Positions 26,028 to 35,596 of a stretch of DNA of 64,000 bases are shown in pieces. The notes beneath the pieces are model-generated. The model did not search any database, was not told the DNA's origin, and saw only the letters and a program-made list of their open reading frames with translations. Made by a program: the position numbers and the translations under genes. The DNA is from Aureispira sp963837355 (lineage in GTDB: Bacteria > Bacteroidota > Bacteroidia > Chitinophagales > Saprospiraceae): assembly GCA_963837355.1 (NCBI GenBank), contig CAWIMY010000002.1:62001-126000 (forward strand). Direction: 5' to 3'. How positions within the stretch are numbered: the first letter of the stretch is position 1; each line of letters starts with the position of its first letter.

Positions 26028-26801
26028 CTAGAGCCGTCCCTTGGGTGTTTTTTCATTTTTCTTTAGCCGTTTCTGTTTGTTTTTCAACAAATAACCGCGT
26101 TCATCGTCATTCATAAAAGGAATCACTAAGGAAACCGTTAACCCAAAATGGCTAAAGTTGTCTTCTAACGCACGCGCTTGATCGGGCGCTGTTTGGTTAA
26201 GGCTTTGCGCAAACGCTCCCACTTGTTCTGTCGCATGAAATTGATACGACGGGCGAATGCGCAAGAGGTAAAAATAATCCTCCCGCTGGGCTTTTTTTAG
26301 CAGAAAGCGCAAGCGAATCGCATAATCCAAGTAGAGTTCAGGCACAATGGTATAACGGCTAATGGGGGTTTCGTAGTTGCCTCCAAAAGAATAACGATAA
26401 CGAGTATTGCCCAAATGCAAGGCCGCGCCAATAGTAAAATGCTGTCGTGCAAAAGGTTTATACCCTACTCTAGCACTCCCTGAAGAATAATTGACCACTA
26501 CTTCTGCGCGTTCTTTGAGCTGGTCAGGATTGATACTAATCTGCTGCGCCACTACATTGCCATAGGCCAACTCAATCACCACATGCCGCGTATAACGCCC
26601 TGCCCCTACTCGATAGCCGTGCCAGTTGTTGCGCAAGTCGCCCACATCGTGGTTTTCCCCTGCATTGAAGGTATTGATAATCGAATTGCTTCCACTTAAG
26701 TTAATAGCAGCAAAATTATAGCCACCAAAAATATAATATTGCCCAAAGGCTGTGGAAAACACAAAAAGCAATAAGCTGGTAAATAGGGTACGAACTAGCA
26801 T
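26028..26801 (-). CDS. Outer-membrane beta-barrel-like protein
   Basis: 257 residues from the ATG at 26801 (chosen because MLVRTLFTSLLLFVFSTAFG is a signal peptide; the upstream TTG is not needed). The mature part has alternating hydrophobic/polar strands with many Tyr, Arg and Gly (YIFGGYNFAAINLSG, YRVGAGRYTRHVVIELAYG, FGLTVSLVIPF), as in the small outer-membrane barrels of Bacteroidota. An unusually basic C-terminal tail (LLKNKQKRLKKNEKTPKGRL) follows the last strand and is odd for a barrel that ends at its final strand. Function unknown. Confidence 0.78.
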   Translation of the reverse strand: MLVRTLFTSLLLFVFSTAFGQYYIFGGYNFAAINLSGSNSIINTFNAGENHDVGDLRNNWHGYRVGAGRYTRHVVIELAYGNVVAQQISINPDQLKERAEVVVNYSSGSARVGYKPFARQHFTIGAALHLGNTRYRYSFGGNYETPISRYTIVPELYLDYAIRLRFLLKKAQREDYFYLLRIRPSYQFHATEQVGAFAQSLNQTAPDQARALEDNFSHFGLTVSLVIPFMNDDERGYLLKNKQKRLKKNEKTPKGRL

Positions 26802-26860
26802 AACAATCGTCTTGGGGTGGATGATAGAAGTCAAAGATACAAAATTAGAACTATTGCACC

Positions 26861-27754
26861 TTACTTCACCAACAAGTAGCTCGCAATTAGCGCCAACACA
26901 ATGCCTAAGATGTTAAGTGGAGTCAAGCGTTCCTTGAAAAAGAAGTAGCCTAATAAGGCCGAAAGGGCAACCACTGTAATGTTATTTACCGAATACACCA
27001 CCGAACCACTCCAATCATCCAGAGCGCGCAAGAGGAAATAAATCGAAAAATAATTCGGAATTCCTAAAGTGATGCCCGCAATAAGATTGCGCCAAGCCAA
27101 AGGTTGTCGTAGAAAAATCAGCCCTATTATTCCAAAACTTCCCGCTGTAGCGAACAAGACAATAGATTCTACGGCAGGTTTCATTTCATGTACGGCGTGT
27201 AAGTATTGCAAAATAATTTCAATAAAAACAGAGGCCAAAAAGGTGGCTAAAGGAAAAACAAACACCCACTTTGGAATTTCCTTCTCAGGAGGAATAGGCG
27301 CATCTAACAGTGGCGCAGCCGTAGGATCGACAGGCGCGACTGCTCTTGCAGGAATATTGATAAGCACCACCGAGCCAATCGCCAATAGAATCCCCACCAA
27401 AGTCATCGTGCTATAAGGATCATTATAAAACCAAATTGAAAACGGCACCGATAAGCCCAGAGACATACGCTGTGCCACAGAGGTAATGGCGATCCCATAA
27501 TACTGTACCGTCCGACTAATAAAGTTGAATCCACTGACAAAAAGCGTCCCTAAGAGCAACATAATAGGCAACCAATCTGCTTGTAACATAGAGGCTTCCA
27601 AAGGCATTTCGCCCAAGGCAATACAACCTGTCGTTACACAAACCAAATAATTAAACACAATGGCTTGAAAATGATTGATGTTGTATTTATCAAAAAATTT
27701 AAAAATAACACCAATAGCAACCGAGCAAAGAATAGCAAGTAGAATGTACAGCAC
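26861..27754 (-). CDS. EamA/DMT-family transporter
   Basis: 297 residues with about ten transmembrane helices in two EamA halves (about 1-135 and 165-297), separated by a Pro/Ala-rich cytoplasmic loop (VDPTAAPLLDAPIPPEKEIP). The second half ends with FFKERLTPLNILGIVLALIA, characteristic of the family. It should export or import a small metabolite across the inner membrane; the substrate cannot be read from sequence. It begins with GTG. It follows ribD on the same strand with a 33-bp gap, so the two are probably co-transcribed, which might hint at a flavin-related substrate but does not prove it. Confidence 0.9.
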   Translation of the reverse strand: MLYILLAILCSVAIGVIFKFFDKYNINHFQAIVFNYLVCVTTGCIALGEMPLEASMLQADWLPIMLLLGTLFVSGFNFISRTVQYYGIAITSVAQRMSLGLSVPFSIWFYNDPYSTMTLVGILLAIGSVVLINIPARAVAPVDPTAAPLLDAPIPPEKEIPKWVFVFPLATFLASVFIEIILQYLHAVHEMKPAVESIVLFATAGSFGIIGLIFLRQPLAWRNLIAGITLGIPNYFSIYFLLRALDDWSGSVVYSVNNITVVALSALLGYFFFKERLTPLNILGIVLALIASYLLVK

Positions 27755-27787
27755 AACAATAGTAGTTAAGGTAAGAACCAGAGTTCT

Positions 27788-28837
27788 CTAGTAGGTAGGT
27801 AAATTATAATAACAAGACAAACGATTGTCCAAAATACGTTGCGTTTGGCGGCACAAGGCCGCAGAAATAGTCGGCGCTGCCACGCCCTGCCCTAAGATAG
27901 CCGCACTTTGCAGCACGCGCGCTTCGTCCCATAAATTAGCGTCCAAAAAAGATTGCAGTACTTGGCTCCCGCCCTCCACCAAAACCGATTGAATACGCGC
28001 TTGGTGCAAATAAGCCACCACTTGTGGTAAAAAATCTACGAACTCATTTAATCGAACAAAGCGAACATTGTCCCAGTTGAGAGTAGTTTTTTGGGTGGTA
28101 AACACCCAAGTCGGTAAACTCCCATCAAACAGCTTCAACGTACGCGGCAGGCGCAATTGCCGATCCAATACTAGGCGCAAGGGCTGCCGCCCTGCCCAAA
28201 AGCGGTTGTTCAAACTAGGGTTATCCAACAAAGCCGTATTGGTGCCGACCAAAATAGCCGTTTCCTCGCGCCGCCACTGGTGAACCACCCGCTGACTAAA
28301 AGCGTTGGAAATCACCACACGGCGGGTGGGATCGCCCATAAACCCATCAAGGCTTTGGGCATATTTGAGTACTATATAAGGGCGTTGCTGCTGTACGGTT
28401 GTAAAAAATCGCCGTACCAACTGCCGAGCCTTCGCTTCCAAAACGCCGACAACCACCTCCACACCGCGCGCCTGCAAGAGGGCAATACTTTGTCCAGCCA
28501 CTTTCTCAAATGGATCTTTACAAGCAATAACCACCCGTGCCATCTTTTCTTTTAATATCAACTGTACGCAAGGCGGCGTTTTTCCCTGATGGAAGCAAGG
28601 TTCCAAGGTCACGTACAAGGTTGCCTTGGGCAGCAAGTTTCTATCGTTGGGCGCCACTGCTGCCACGGCGTTGACCTCGGCATGTGCTTGGCCATATTGC
28701 TGGTGGTACCCCTCACCCAAAATTCGATCTTGGTACACCAACACCGCCCCCACTCTAGGATTTGGAGCATTGTCGCCATTGGCTAAGTGTGCGAGTTGAA
28801 TCGCCCGTTGCATGTATTGCTCGTCTTTGGTTAACAT
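27788..28837 (-). CDS. ribD: Bifunctional riboflavin biosynthesis deaminase/reductase
   Basis: 349 residues from ATG 28837. Upstream in-frame ATGs reach 28882, but the outermost lies inside the serS terminator, which rules it out. Residues 1-140 are the cytidine-deaminase-like zinc domain (HAEVNAV with ligand His/catalytic Glu; PCFHQGKTPPC with two zinc cysteines). The rest is the reductase domain (YAQSLDGFMG, VLVEGGSQVLQSF). It performs the second and third steps of riboflavin synthesis from GTP. Other rib genes are not in the window. It precedes a DMT transporter. Confidence 0.93.
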   Translation of the reverse strand: MLTKDEQYMQRAIQLAHLANGDNAPNPRVGAVLVYQDRILGEGYHQQYGQAHAEVNAVAAVAPNDRNLLPKATLYVTLEPCFHQGKTPPCVQLILKEKMARVVIACKDPFEKVAGQSIALLQARGVEVVVGVLEAKARQLVRRFFTTVQQQRPYIVLKYAQSLDGFMGDPTRRVVISNAFSQRVVHQWRREETAILVGTNTALLDNPSLNNRFWAGRQPLRLVLDRQLRLPRTLKLFDGSLPTWVFTTQKTTLNWDNVRFVRLNEFVDFLPQVVAYLHQARIQSVLVEGGSQVLQSFLDANLWDEARVLQSAAILGQGVAAPTISAALCRQTQRILDNRLSCYYNLPTY

Positions 28838-28854
28838 AAGCGAAAGCATTGTCA

Positions 28855-28887
28855 TAAAAAAAGAAAATGCCCCGAAAGGCATTTTCT
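28855..28887 (-). terminator. Terminator of serS
   Basis: On the minus strand a perfect 10-bp stem AGAAAATGCC/GGCATTTTCT with a six-base loop is followed by seven T residues. It ends transcription from serS and excludes the most upstream ribD start. Confidence 0.8.
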
Positions 28888-28902
28888 GCTGTTATTACAT
28901 AG

Positions 28903-29037
28903 AAGTTGTTTAAAAAGGGGCTTTTGTGGAGAATGAGTAAGCTTTTGGTTCCAATCAAGTCAAACCCCGAACCCAGCTTGCTGGCTCGCGTAAGCAACAA
29001 AGGCTCTGTGAAGCAATTTGTCTTTTTTAAACAACTT
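28903..29037. repeat. Short element with 14-bp terminal inverted repeats
   Basis: AAGTTGTTTAAAAA (28903-28916) and its complement (29024-29037) bound a 135-bp segment with no ORF and an internal palindrome (CCAGC-TTG-CTGG region). It fills the serS-ribD gap. ATAG flanks both ends with a one-base offset. Looks like a MITE or a decayed insertion, but there is no second copy here. Confidence 0.5.
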
Positions 29038-29065
29038 TATAGGATACAAGTAAGGAGCTATTCGC

Positions 29066-30343
29066 TTAGCGAATCCACTCAAAACCCGTGTATTTTTGTA
29101 ACACATCAGGTACGCGAATACCGTCGGCGGTTTGGTTGTTTTCTAAAATCGTCGCTAGAATACGGGGCAAGGCCAACGCAGAGCCATTGAGCGTGTGCGC
29201 CAATTGATTTTTACCTGTTTTGCTGTCTTTGTAGCGCAATTTCAAGCGATTGGCTTGAAACACTTCAAAGTTAGACACCGAACTAACTTCTAACCAGCGT
29301 TGTTGCGCGGCAGAGTAGGTTTCAAAATCATAAGTAATGGCCGCTGCAAAACCCAAATCACCACCGCAAAGCAACAATAATTGGTAAGGCAAGTCCAATT
29401 TTTGTAGCAACTGTTCCACGTGTCCGCACATATCTTTTAAGGTATCGTAAGAATGGTCGGGATGTTGGATTTGTACAATTTCTACTTTATCAAATTGGTG
29501 CAAACGGTTGAGGCCGCGCACGTGAGCGCCATAAGAACCCGCCTCGCGACGGAAACAAGGCGTATGGCCAGTGAGCTTGATCGGAAAATCTTCTTCCTTC
29601 ACAATAACATCTCTATAAATATTCGTCAACGGCACTTCTGCCGTAGGAATAACGTAGAGGTCATCTTTCTCAACGTGGTACATTTGCCCTTCTTTGTCAG
29701 GCAATTGCCCCGTGCCTCTTGCACTATCTTCGTTGACCATATACGGCAACTGGTATTCTTTATAGCCTGCCGCTTCCGCTTCGTCTAAGAAAAAGCTGAT
29801 TAGAGCGCGCTGTAAACGGGCACCTTTACCTACATAAACGGGGAAGCCTGCTCCTGTAATTTTAGCGCCCATCTCGAAGTCGATGAGGTTGTATTTTTGA
29901 GCCAATTCCCAATGGGGCAAGGCATCGGCTCCCATCGTAGGCAATTCTTTTTCCCAAGCTTGGTAGACCACGTTGTCCTCGTCCGATTTACCTTCAGGTA
30001 CAAGGGCATTGGCACAGTTGGGCAGTTGCAATAAGAAATCTTGCAAATCATCCTTGGTGGCATTCAGCTCATTTTTGATGGCCGAAATAATAGTTTTCAA
30101 TTCACTACCACGCTCCTTTTTAGAGGCCGCTTCAGCACCTTTTCCTGTCTTGTATAATTCTTTGATAGCGCCTGCAATCTCATTGCTTTCCGACTGGTGG
30201 GCTTGTAGTTTTTGTTCCAACTCTTTGCGACGGGTATCGGTCTGCAAAATCTGAGTAATGAGCTGTTCATCTTTGTTGTTACGAACACGTAAGCTCTTTA
30301 AAACGCGCTCTTGATTGTCTTTGATAAAACTGACTGGTAGCAT
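29066..30343 (-). CDS. serS: Seryl-tRNA synthetase
   Basis: 425 residues, the usual length. The N-terminal coiled-coil arm (about 25-105), which binds the long variable arm of tRNA-Ser, is followed by the class II catalytic core: motif 2 in TPCFRREAGSYG, motif 3 in NGSALALPRILATILEN. GAHVRGLNRLHQFDKVE is a serS hallmark. It charges tRNA-Ser with serine and, via modification, supplies tRNA-Sec precursors in organisms that have them. No promoter with a full consensus is visible upstream. Transcribed alone, with its own terminator. Confidence 0.97.
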   Translation of the reverse strand: MLPVSFIKDNQERVLKSLRVRNNKDEQLITQILQTDTRRKELEQKLQAHQSESNEIAGAIKELYKTGKGAEAASKKERGSELKTIISAIKNELNATKDDLQDFLLQLPNCANALVPEGKSDEDNVVYQAWEKELPTMGADALPHWELAQKYNLIDFEMGAKITGAGFPVYVGKGARLQRALISFFLDEAEAAGYKEYQLPYMVNEDSARGTGQLPDKEGQMYHVEKDDLYVIPTAEVPLTNIYRDVIVKEEDFPIKLTGHTPCFRREAGSYGAHVRGLNRLHQFDKVEIVQIQHPDHSYDTLKDMCGHVEQLLQKLDLPYQLLLLCGGDLGFAAAITYDFETYSAAQQRWLEVSSVSNFEVFQANRLKLRYKDSKTGKNQLAHTLNGSALALPRILATILENNQTADGIRVPDVLQKYTGFEWIR

Positions 30344-31369
30344 GGTGAAATGCGGTAAATTAGAAGATACCCTTTTAAAATGGTCGCTTCTGTTGGTTAG
30401 ATAGTAATAATATGGTTGACTAGTGCCAAAAACCCACTAGCTGAAGTAAGGTAAACAACCTGTCTCTTGGGAAGTTCCCTAACGACGAAGTTAAAAGATA
30501 TTTTGTACAAATGGTGCTTATTCGAAGGCAATCTTTAGGAAGCCTCTACTCTATTGTTACCAAGGTGACGATCACTACGCTCCAAAATCTGCTCTATTCA
30601 AGCACTCTGCCAAATATTCCATCGATCAAAAACTATTCTTACAACCGCCGAACCTTTTCAATGGATCAGTGTTTTACCACTAAGGATCACCTAGCAAAAG
30701 AAAAATTATTAGGTAAATAAACCTTTGTTCAGCCCTTTGAAGGAGTAATTTAGCTACTTTGGGTATATTTTTACAAAGTTACTATTCGAATTCAAAAATT
30801 AAAGCGTAGTTTTGTACTATCAATTCAGAGAATACGAATCTCGCTAAGCAATCCAATACTGCTTATTTGTTTGACCAATCATACCATTCTTTCCGACACT
30901 ACCCTCACTTCATTCTAACGATTAATTCAATCCCTCACCTACTCAACTAGGTAGCGGTGTGTTAGTATTTTTTTTAGGGGCAACGGATTACGCTCGTCAA
31001 CGAATACCAAAGCATTTCGGCCGCTCAGAAAAGGCAAGAATGGCCTTATTGGAGAGGGAAAGTAACCCTTGAACTCTTTGTAAGCCCATTGTTTAGCATT
31101 CCCTCTATCGGGTAATCGGCTCTTTTCTAATTGACTGTTTTTGATGGCTTGATAGCTAAACTCCCCCACCGATATTTCTTGTTTTACAAGAGATACAATT
31201 CAAAATAGATTACCAATACAGGTTCTTATAAACTTCGCGAATAACCCGACTATTCCCATCCAACAATAAAAAACATTGTTGTTCATAACAGCAATACTTT
31301 ATACTAAAGTAGTGTTACCACTGCAACAACCTTATTTCATTCACTTAATATTATTCAACCTATCTTTGT
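30344..31369. other. 1-kb region between divergent serS and rho
   Basis: The region should hold the promoters of both genes, but no full -33/-7 pair stands out. A minus-strand open frame at 30939-31169 (GTG start; FKGYFPSPIRPFLPFLSGRN) has protein-like composition and could be a remnant of a gene, but it lacks a clear ribosome-binding site or family. No RNA gene or repeat was recognised. Confidence 0.4.
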
Positions 31370-33007
31370 ATGTACGACATACTTCAATTAAATCAGATGC
31401 TTGTTCCAGAGCTTAGAGAAATAGCGGAAAAGCTAGATGTGAAAGGCTACAAGAGACTCACCAAAAAAGAACTGATTTACAAGATATTGGACTTTCAAGC
31501 CATCAAAGGCGATGTAGACACCAAAGCTACTGTCGAAGAAACTGCCAATACAAGAAAGCAAGACACCCCGTCTCCCCCCGTTACTGAAAAAGTAGCTGTG
31601 TTAGAAAAAGAGGAAACTCCTGTTCCTGACGAGAAAAAAGAGGCGGTAGAAGAACGGCCCAAACGTCGCTGGGACAAAAAGGATCAAACCGATGGAAAAA
31701 CCGAAGTGCGTACCACCCGCCGCCGTGAACATACGTCTTCTAAAACAGAGGAAACGAAAGAAACGACCAGCAGAACGCCTAGAAAACGCGAACAACCCAT
31801 CCAAAAAGACAACAAGGATCATGCTAACAAACGTCCTCGTAACACGCCCCAAAAAGAACCTGCTAAGCCAAAATTCAATATTGATTTAGATGGTGTTGTA
31901 GCTGGAGAAGGGGTCTTGGAAATGATGGCCGAAGGCTATGGCTTCTTGCGTTCTTCTGATTACAACTACTTGACCTCTCCTGACGACATTTACGTTTCTC
32001 CTTCTCAAATCAAGCTGTTTGGGCTTAGAACAGGCGATTCCATCGAAGGAGCGATCCGTCCTCCTAAGGAAGGCGAAAAATACTTTGCGCTACTAAAAGT
32101 AAGCAAAATCAATGGTTGGAGCCCTGACGAAATTCGTGACCGTGTTCACTTTGACCACCTCACGCCCTTGTTCCCCGAACAAAAATTAAATATTATACAA
32201 AAGAGCAAGCCCAAGTTGTACTCTACTCGCATCATGGATTTGTTTACGCCTATTGGTAAAGGACAACGGGGCTTGATCGTGTCTCAACCCAAAACAGGTA
32301 AAACCTTCTTATTGAAGGACGTCGCCAACGCCATCGCCGAAAACCACCCCGAGTGTTACCTCATCATCTTGTTGATTGATGAGCGCCCTGAGGAGGTGAC
32401 GGATATGCAGCGCAGCGTACGCGCAGAAGTGATTGGTTCTACCTTTGATGACCATCCCGAAAACCACGTTCGTGTTGCCAACATCGTCTTGGAAAAAGCG
32501 AAACGTATGGTAGAATGTGGCCACGATGTGGTTATTCTATTGGATTCAATTACCCGCTTGGCACGTGCTCACAACTCTGTATCGCCTTCTAGCGGTAAAG
32601 TCTTGTCGGGTGGTGTGGAAGCAAGCGCTTTGCTCAAGCCTAAAAAATTCTTTGGCGCAGCGCGTAACATCGAGGACGGTGGTTCTTTGACCATCTTAGC
32701 CACGGCGTTGATTGACACAGGATCGAAAATGGACGAAGTAATTTTTGAAGAGTTCAAAGGTACAGGTAACCTAGAGTTGCAGTTGGATCGTAAGTTGGCT
32801 AACCGCCGCGTGTATCCTGCCATCGACTTGACCAAATCTAGTACTCGCCGCGACGATTTATTGCACCACGATGATGTAGTGAACAAGATGATTATCTTGC
32901 GTCGCTACTTGGCCGATATGAAGACCGAGGAAGCGATGGATTTCTTGTTGCAGCGCATCAAAGGTACCAGCAGTAACGACGAGTTTTTACATTCGATGAC
33001 GAAATAA
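31370..33007 (+). CDS. rho: Transcription termination factor Rho
   Basis: 545 residues, longer than the usual 420. Residues 1-50 form the N-terminal helical domain (LVPELREIAEKLDVKGYKRL), followed by a long Lys/Arg/Glu/Thr-rich disordered insertion (about 52-165), then the RNA-binding cold-shock-like domain (GVLEMMAEGYGFLRS) and the RecA-type ATPase core with Walker A QPKTGKT and EASALLKPKKFFGAARN. Rho is a hexameric RNA helicase that ends transcription. The N-terminal insertion is common in Bacteroidota Rho and may bind RNA or drive condensates; that is family knowledge. A strong terminator follows. Confidence 0.97.
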   Translation: MYDILQLNQMLVPELREIAEKLDVKGYKRLTKKELIYKILDFQAIKGDVDTKATVEETANTRKQDTPSPPVTEKVAVLEKEETPVPDEKKEAVEERPKRRWDKKDQTDGKTEVRTTRRREHTSSKTEETKETTSRTPRKREQPIQKDNKDHANKRPRNTPQKEPAKPKFNIDLDGVVAGEGVLEMMAEGYGFLRSSDYNYLTSPDDIYVSPSQIKLFGLRTGDSIEGAIRPPKEGEKYFALLKVSKINGWSPDEIRDRVHFDHLTPLFPEQKLNIIQKSKPKLYSTRIMDLFTPIGKGQRGLIVSQPKTGKTFLLKDVANAIAENHPECYLIILLIDERPEEVTDMQRSVRAEVIGSTFDDHPENHVRVANIVLEKAKRMVECGHDVVILLDSITRLARAHNSVSPSSGKVLSGGVEASALLKPKKFFGAARNIEDGGSLTILATALIDTGSKMDEVIFEEFKGTGNLELQLDRKLANRRVYPAIDLTKSSTRRDDLLHHDDVVNKMIILRRYLADMKTEEAMDFLLQRIKGTSSNDEFLHSMTK

Positions 33008-33045
33008 AACCGTACACGGTTTTTGAAAATAGCTATTTTTTTAGC

Positions 33046-33082
33046 ATCCCTTTGCCCCTTTTTAGAGGCAAAGGGATTTTTT
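33046..33082 (+). terminator. Terminator of rho
   Basis: ATCCCTTTGCC and GGCAAAGGGAT form a perfect 11-bp stem followed by six T residues, 39 nt after the rho stop. Confidence 0.85.
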
Positions 33083-33185
33083 GTAGGGAGGCTGTGCTTT
33101 TCTTCCTTTGTCTTTGTTATACAATTACTGTACTTTTATTGTATTTTGTTGCTTACTGCTAACTGCTACTTAATTTATATACCAG

Positions 33186-33712
33186 ATGACCATTATTGCA
33201 CTGTGCAAAGTTTTATTGTTGGGTTGTGGGGGCGCCTTGGGCTATTACTTTTTTGTTTCCTATGTGTTTTTGCATTTTCCCATGCCCTTTTTTTTAGGCG
33301 CTAGCACCCTGTTAGAGGGGCAGATTTTGCAGCGCGAGGTAGCGCAGAAAAAAAGTCAGCATTTTTGGTGGCGGTTTGGCAAAGGAGTCTTGAATGGGCT
33401 ATTGGTATTGGTGTGGTGGATGGTTTTTGGGGGATTTGCTTACCTGCTTTACTTTGCGCTGGATTTTTATTTTCCAGAGGCGGGCCTTTGTTTTGGCCGT
33501 ATTTTGGAATTGCGTTGGCGTTGCCTGCGGTTTGGGTCTTGGTGCGTTCGGTGTTATTTTTTAGAAAAAAGCCTGTTGAAATCTTAGTTATTCCTGAAGA
33601 TACGCGGCCTTTGATTGAGCAAGTAGCTAAACCTACTGCCCCCTTTCCCGCTATACTTTTGGACACCGCTGACCTGCCCAAGGAATCAGCGGTCAAAGAA
33701 CCTAAAAAATAA
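33186..33712 (+). pseudogene. Membrane protein of unknown function, one frameshift
   Basis: Two overlapping frames make one protein of about 176 residues. The first supplies three hydrophobic segments (TIIALCKVLLLGCGGALGYY; NGLLVLVWWMVFGGFAYLL), the second continues GGPLFWPYFGIALALPAVW and a soluble tail (EILVIPEDTRPLIEQVAKP) ending KEPKK. Adding one T to the four-T run near 33470 restores LDFYFSRGGPLFWPYFG. No family recognised. Either the gene is inactive or the sequence has a homopolymer indel; the tail shows normal coding character on both sides, which favours the latter. Confidence 0.65.
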
Positions 33713-33764
33713 CTCAGTTAATGGTGTTGACCTATAGTACTTTAGCCTTCTCTAACTTCCTCTT

Positions 33765-34544
33765 ATGCTTAAACGCCTTTATCTTCTTGCTTTTCTTTTT
33801 TGTGGAGTCGCTTGCAAAACCACTTCTAAGTCAGTGGCATTGCTGGATACTACTCTTTTGGAATTGGCCGACACCCTCCTAGAAGGAGCCGTGGAAGATG
33901 CCATCGAGCAGAGTATTCAGTCCCTACAATTTTTTATTGCTGTTGATAAAGCGCGAGCGCTATTTTTAACCCATCATCCCACCTTCCACCAACTCACCAA
34001 GCGCAAGCAACGCCAATTTCGGCAGTGGTATCGACAACAAACTACCTTATCAGAAGCCAATAAACAACAAGCGCACTATTGCCTAACCTTGGCGGGAACC
34101 CTTGACTCTACCTGTCTGCGAAATCCCATTCTTGACCACTTGGCAAATGTATCCCTTGAAGAAGCGATCCGTCAAGCGGATACCGATTGTATTCAATTGG
34201 CCTTAGACAACGATTGGGTGCCCGACAATGAAGCGGGCAACACGTGCAACGATGTCCGTAAAGGGCATTTTTATTTTTATTTGACAAACGATCACCAAGA
34301 GGTCGCTTACATTCACCGCACCGATTCGACCCAACAAGAATCTTGGGAGGATGCTAAGAAACGCCGCGTTACTTGGCTCAGCCCTTGTACCTACCGCCTC
34401 AGCGCCTTAGAAGCCGAGGACGATTTTAGGATGGATTTTGAAATTGTCTATGTGGCTTCGGATCACTACATCTACCTCTGCCATTATTCCAAGCAACACC
34501 CTTCTTATTTGATGCTTGGACGCATCAATAAATCATTAGAGTAG
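33765..34544 (+). CDS. Hypothetical lipoprotein
   Basis: 259 residues with an N-terminal lipoprotein signal (YLLAFLFCGVACKTTSK: lipobox GVAC, so Cys17 would be acylated). The rest is mixed alpha/beta with several cysteines (YCLTLAGTLDSTCLR, DTDCIQLALDNDWVPD, SPCTYRLSALEAEDDF), suggesting disulfides in the periplasm. The tail segment AEDDFRMDFEIVYVASDHYIYLCHY is beta-rich. No characterised family recognised. It is close to the glycosyltransferase gene downstream but not overlapping. Confidence 0.78.
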   Translation: MLKRLYLLAFLFCGVACKTTSKSVALLDTTLLELADTLLEGAVEDAIEQSIQSLQFFIAVDKARALFLTHHPTFHQLTKRKQRQFRQWYRQQTTLSEANKQQAHYCLTLAGTLDSTCLRNPILDHLANVSLEEAIRQADTDCIQLALDNDWVPDNEAGNTCNDVRKGHFYFYLTNDHQEVAYIHRTDSTQQESWEDAKKRRVTWLSPCTYRLSALEAEDDFRMDFEIVYVASDHYIYLCHYSKQHPSYLMLGRINKSLE

Positions 34545-34667
34545 CGCCCTCTTTTTTACGCCTTGTTGTCCGCTGTTTTGTCAGAAGAAACAACGCCTTC
34601 CGTAAAGAATTTCAAGTGCAATTGGCTAACTTGGTGCTGTATTCATCATCCTTTATACTTCCTTCTT

Positions 34668-35552
34668 ATGTTCGTCAGCGGTTTTACTTACGTTAGAAAT
34701 GGCCTCAAAATGAGCTATCCTTTTTTGGAATCCATTCAATCTCTATTGCCTTTGGTAGATGAATTAATTGTGGTAGTAGGTGATTCTGACGACGGTACTC
34801 GCGAGGCGATTGTCGCCCTACAAGCAACTAAAATTAGGATTGTGGACAGCATTTGGTCGGAGGAGAAACGGCAAAATGGCGAGATTTTTAAAGACCAAGC
34901 CAATTTGGGATTGTTGGAAGCCAAAGGCGATTGGCTGCTGCATTTGCAGGCCGATGAGGTGTTGCATGAGAATGACCAAGCCACCTTACGCCAAGCCTTG
35001 CAAATAGCCGACCAGCAGGCCGATGTAGATGGGCTCTTATTTCCCTTTTATCACTTTTGGGGCGATTACCAACACCAGCGTGCCACGCGCCGTACCCACG
35101 ATTGGGAAATTCGCGCCTTCAAAAACCTGCGCGATGTGCGGTCTTATAAGGACTCTCAAGGCTTTCGCCGCTATCCCAGCGCCAACGACGACATCGGCGA
35201 TAAATTAACCGTTCTAAAAGTGCAAGTCCCTATTTATCACTATTCTTATACGCGTCCCCCCAGCATCATGCGCGCCAAATCCAACTACTTTCACCGCTTT
35301 TGGCACCCCAATACTTGGCTCGATCAAAATACCGTCGAACGCCCTTTTGATTACAACGAAGTAGATCGCTTGGAGCCCTTCGAGGGCACACACCCGCGCT
35401 ACATGCACGCCCGCATTGCCCAAAAAGATTGGGACTTTACCTACGACCCCAGCCGCTCTACCATGTCCTTGAAAGACCGTTTGTTGTATGCGGTAGAAAA
35501 GCAGTTTGGGCGGCGGTTATTCTCTTATAAGAATTATAAATTGAAAGCCTAA
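34668..35552 (+). CDS. Family 2 glycosyltransferase
   Basis: 294 residues from ATG 34668. An in-frame TTG at 34563 would add 35 residues that do not look conserved. GT2 signs: SGFTYVRNG opening, LVDELIVVVGDSDDGTRE (nucleotide-sugar binding), LHLQADEVL (the DxD-like site reads QADE) and a C-terminal RPFDYNEVDRLEPFEGTHPR. It lacks membrane helices, so it acts in the cytoplasm or at the membrane surface. The donor and acceptor are not inferable. Many Bacteroidota carry this stand-alone type. The QADE in place of DxD is typical of the family branch with a relaxed motif. Confidence 0.85.
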   Translation: MFVSGFTYVRNGLKMSYPFLESIQSLLPLVDELIVVVGDSDDGTREAIVALQATKIRIVDSIWSEEKRQNGEIFKDQANLGLLEAKGDWLLHLQADEVLHENDQATLRQALQIADQQADVDGLLFPFYHFWGDYQHQRATRRTHDWEIRAFKNLRDVRSYKDSQGFRRYPSANDDIGDKLTVLKVQVPIYHYSYTRPPSIMRAKSNYFHRFWHPNTWLDQNTVERPFDYNEVDRLEPFEGTHPRYMHARIAQKDWDFTYDPSRSTMSLKDRLLYAVEKQFGRRLFSYKNYKLKA

Positions 35553-35596
35553 AGTCCTCATCATTCACTATTTTTCATTTTCTTACTGCCTACTGT

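Noticed and set aside
28838..28882. Upstream ATG codons as the start of ribD
   Set aside because: The outermost ATG lies inside the hairpin that terminates serS and adds hydrophobic residues not found in RibD; the ATG at 28837 is used.
30511..30720. Plus-strand open frame between serS and rho
   Set aside because: Its composition is unlike a protein, it starts with a weak context and overlaps no conserved element.
31361..31368. TATCTTTG as the promoter of rho
   Set aside because: It matches the -7 consensus but ends one base before the ATG, so transcription would start inside the gene; no -33 element is at the right distance.
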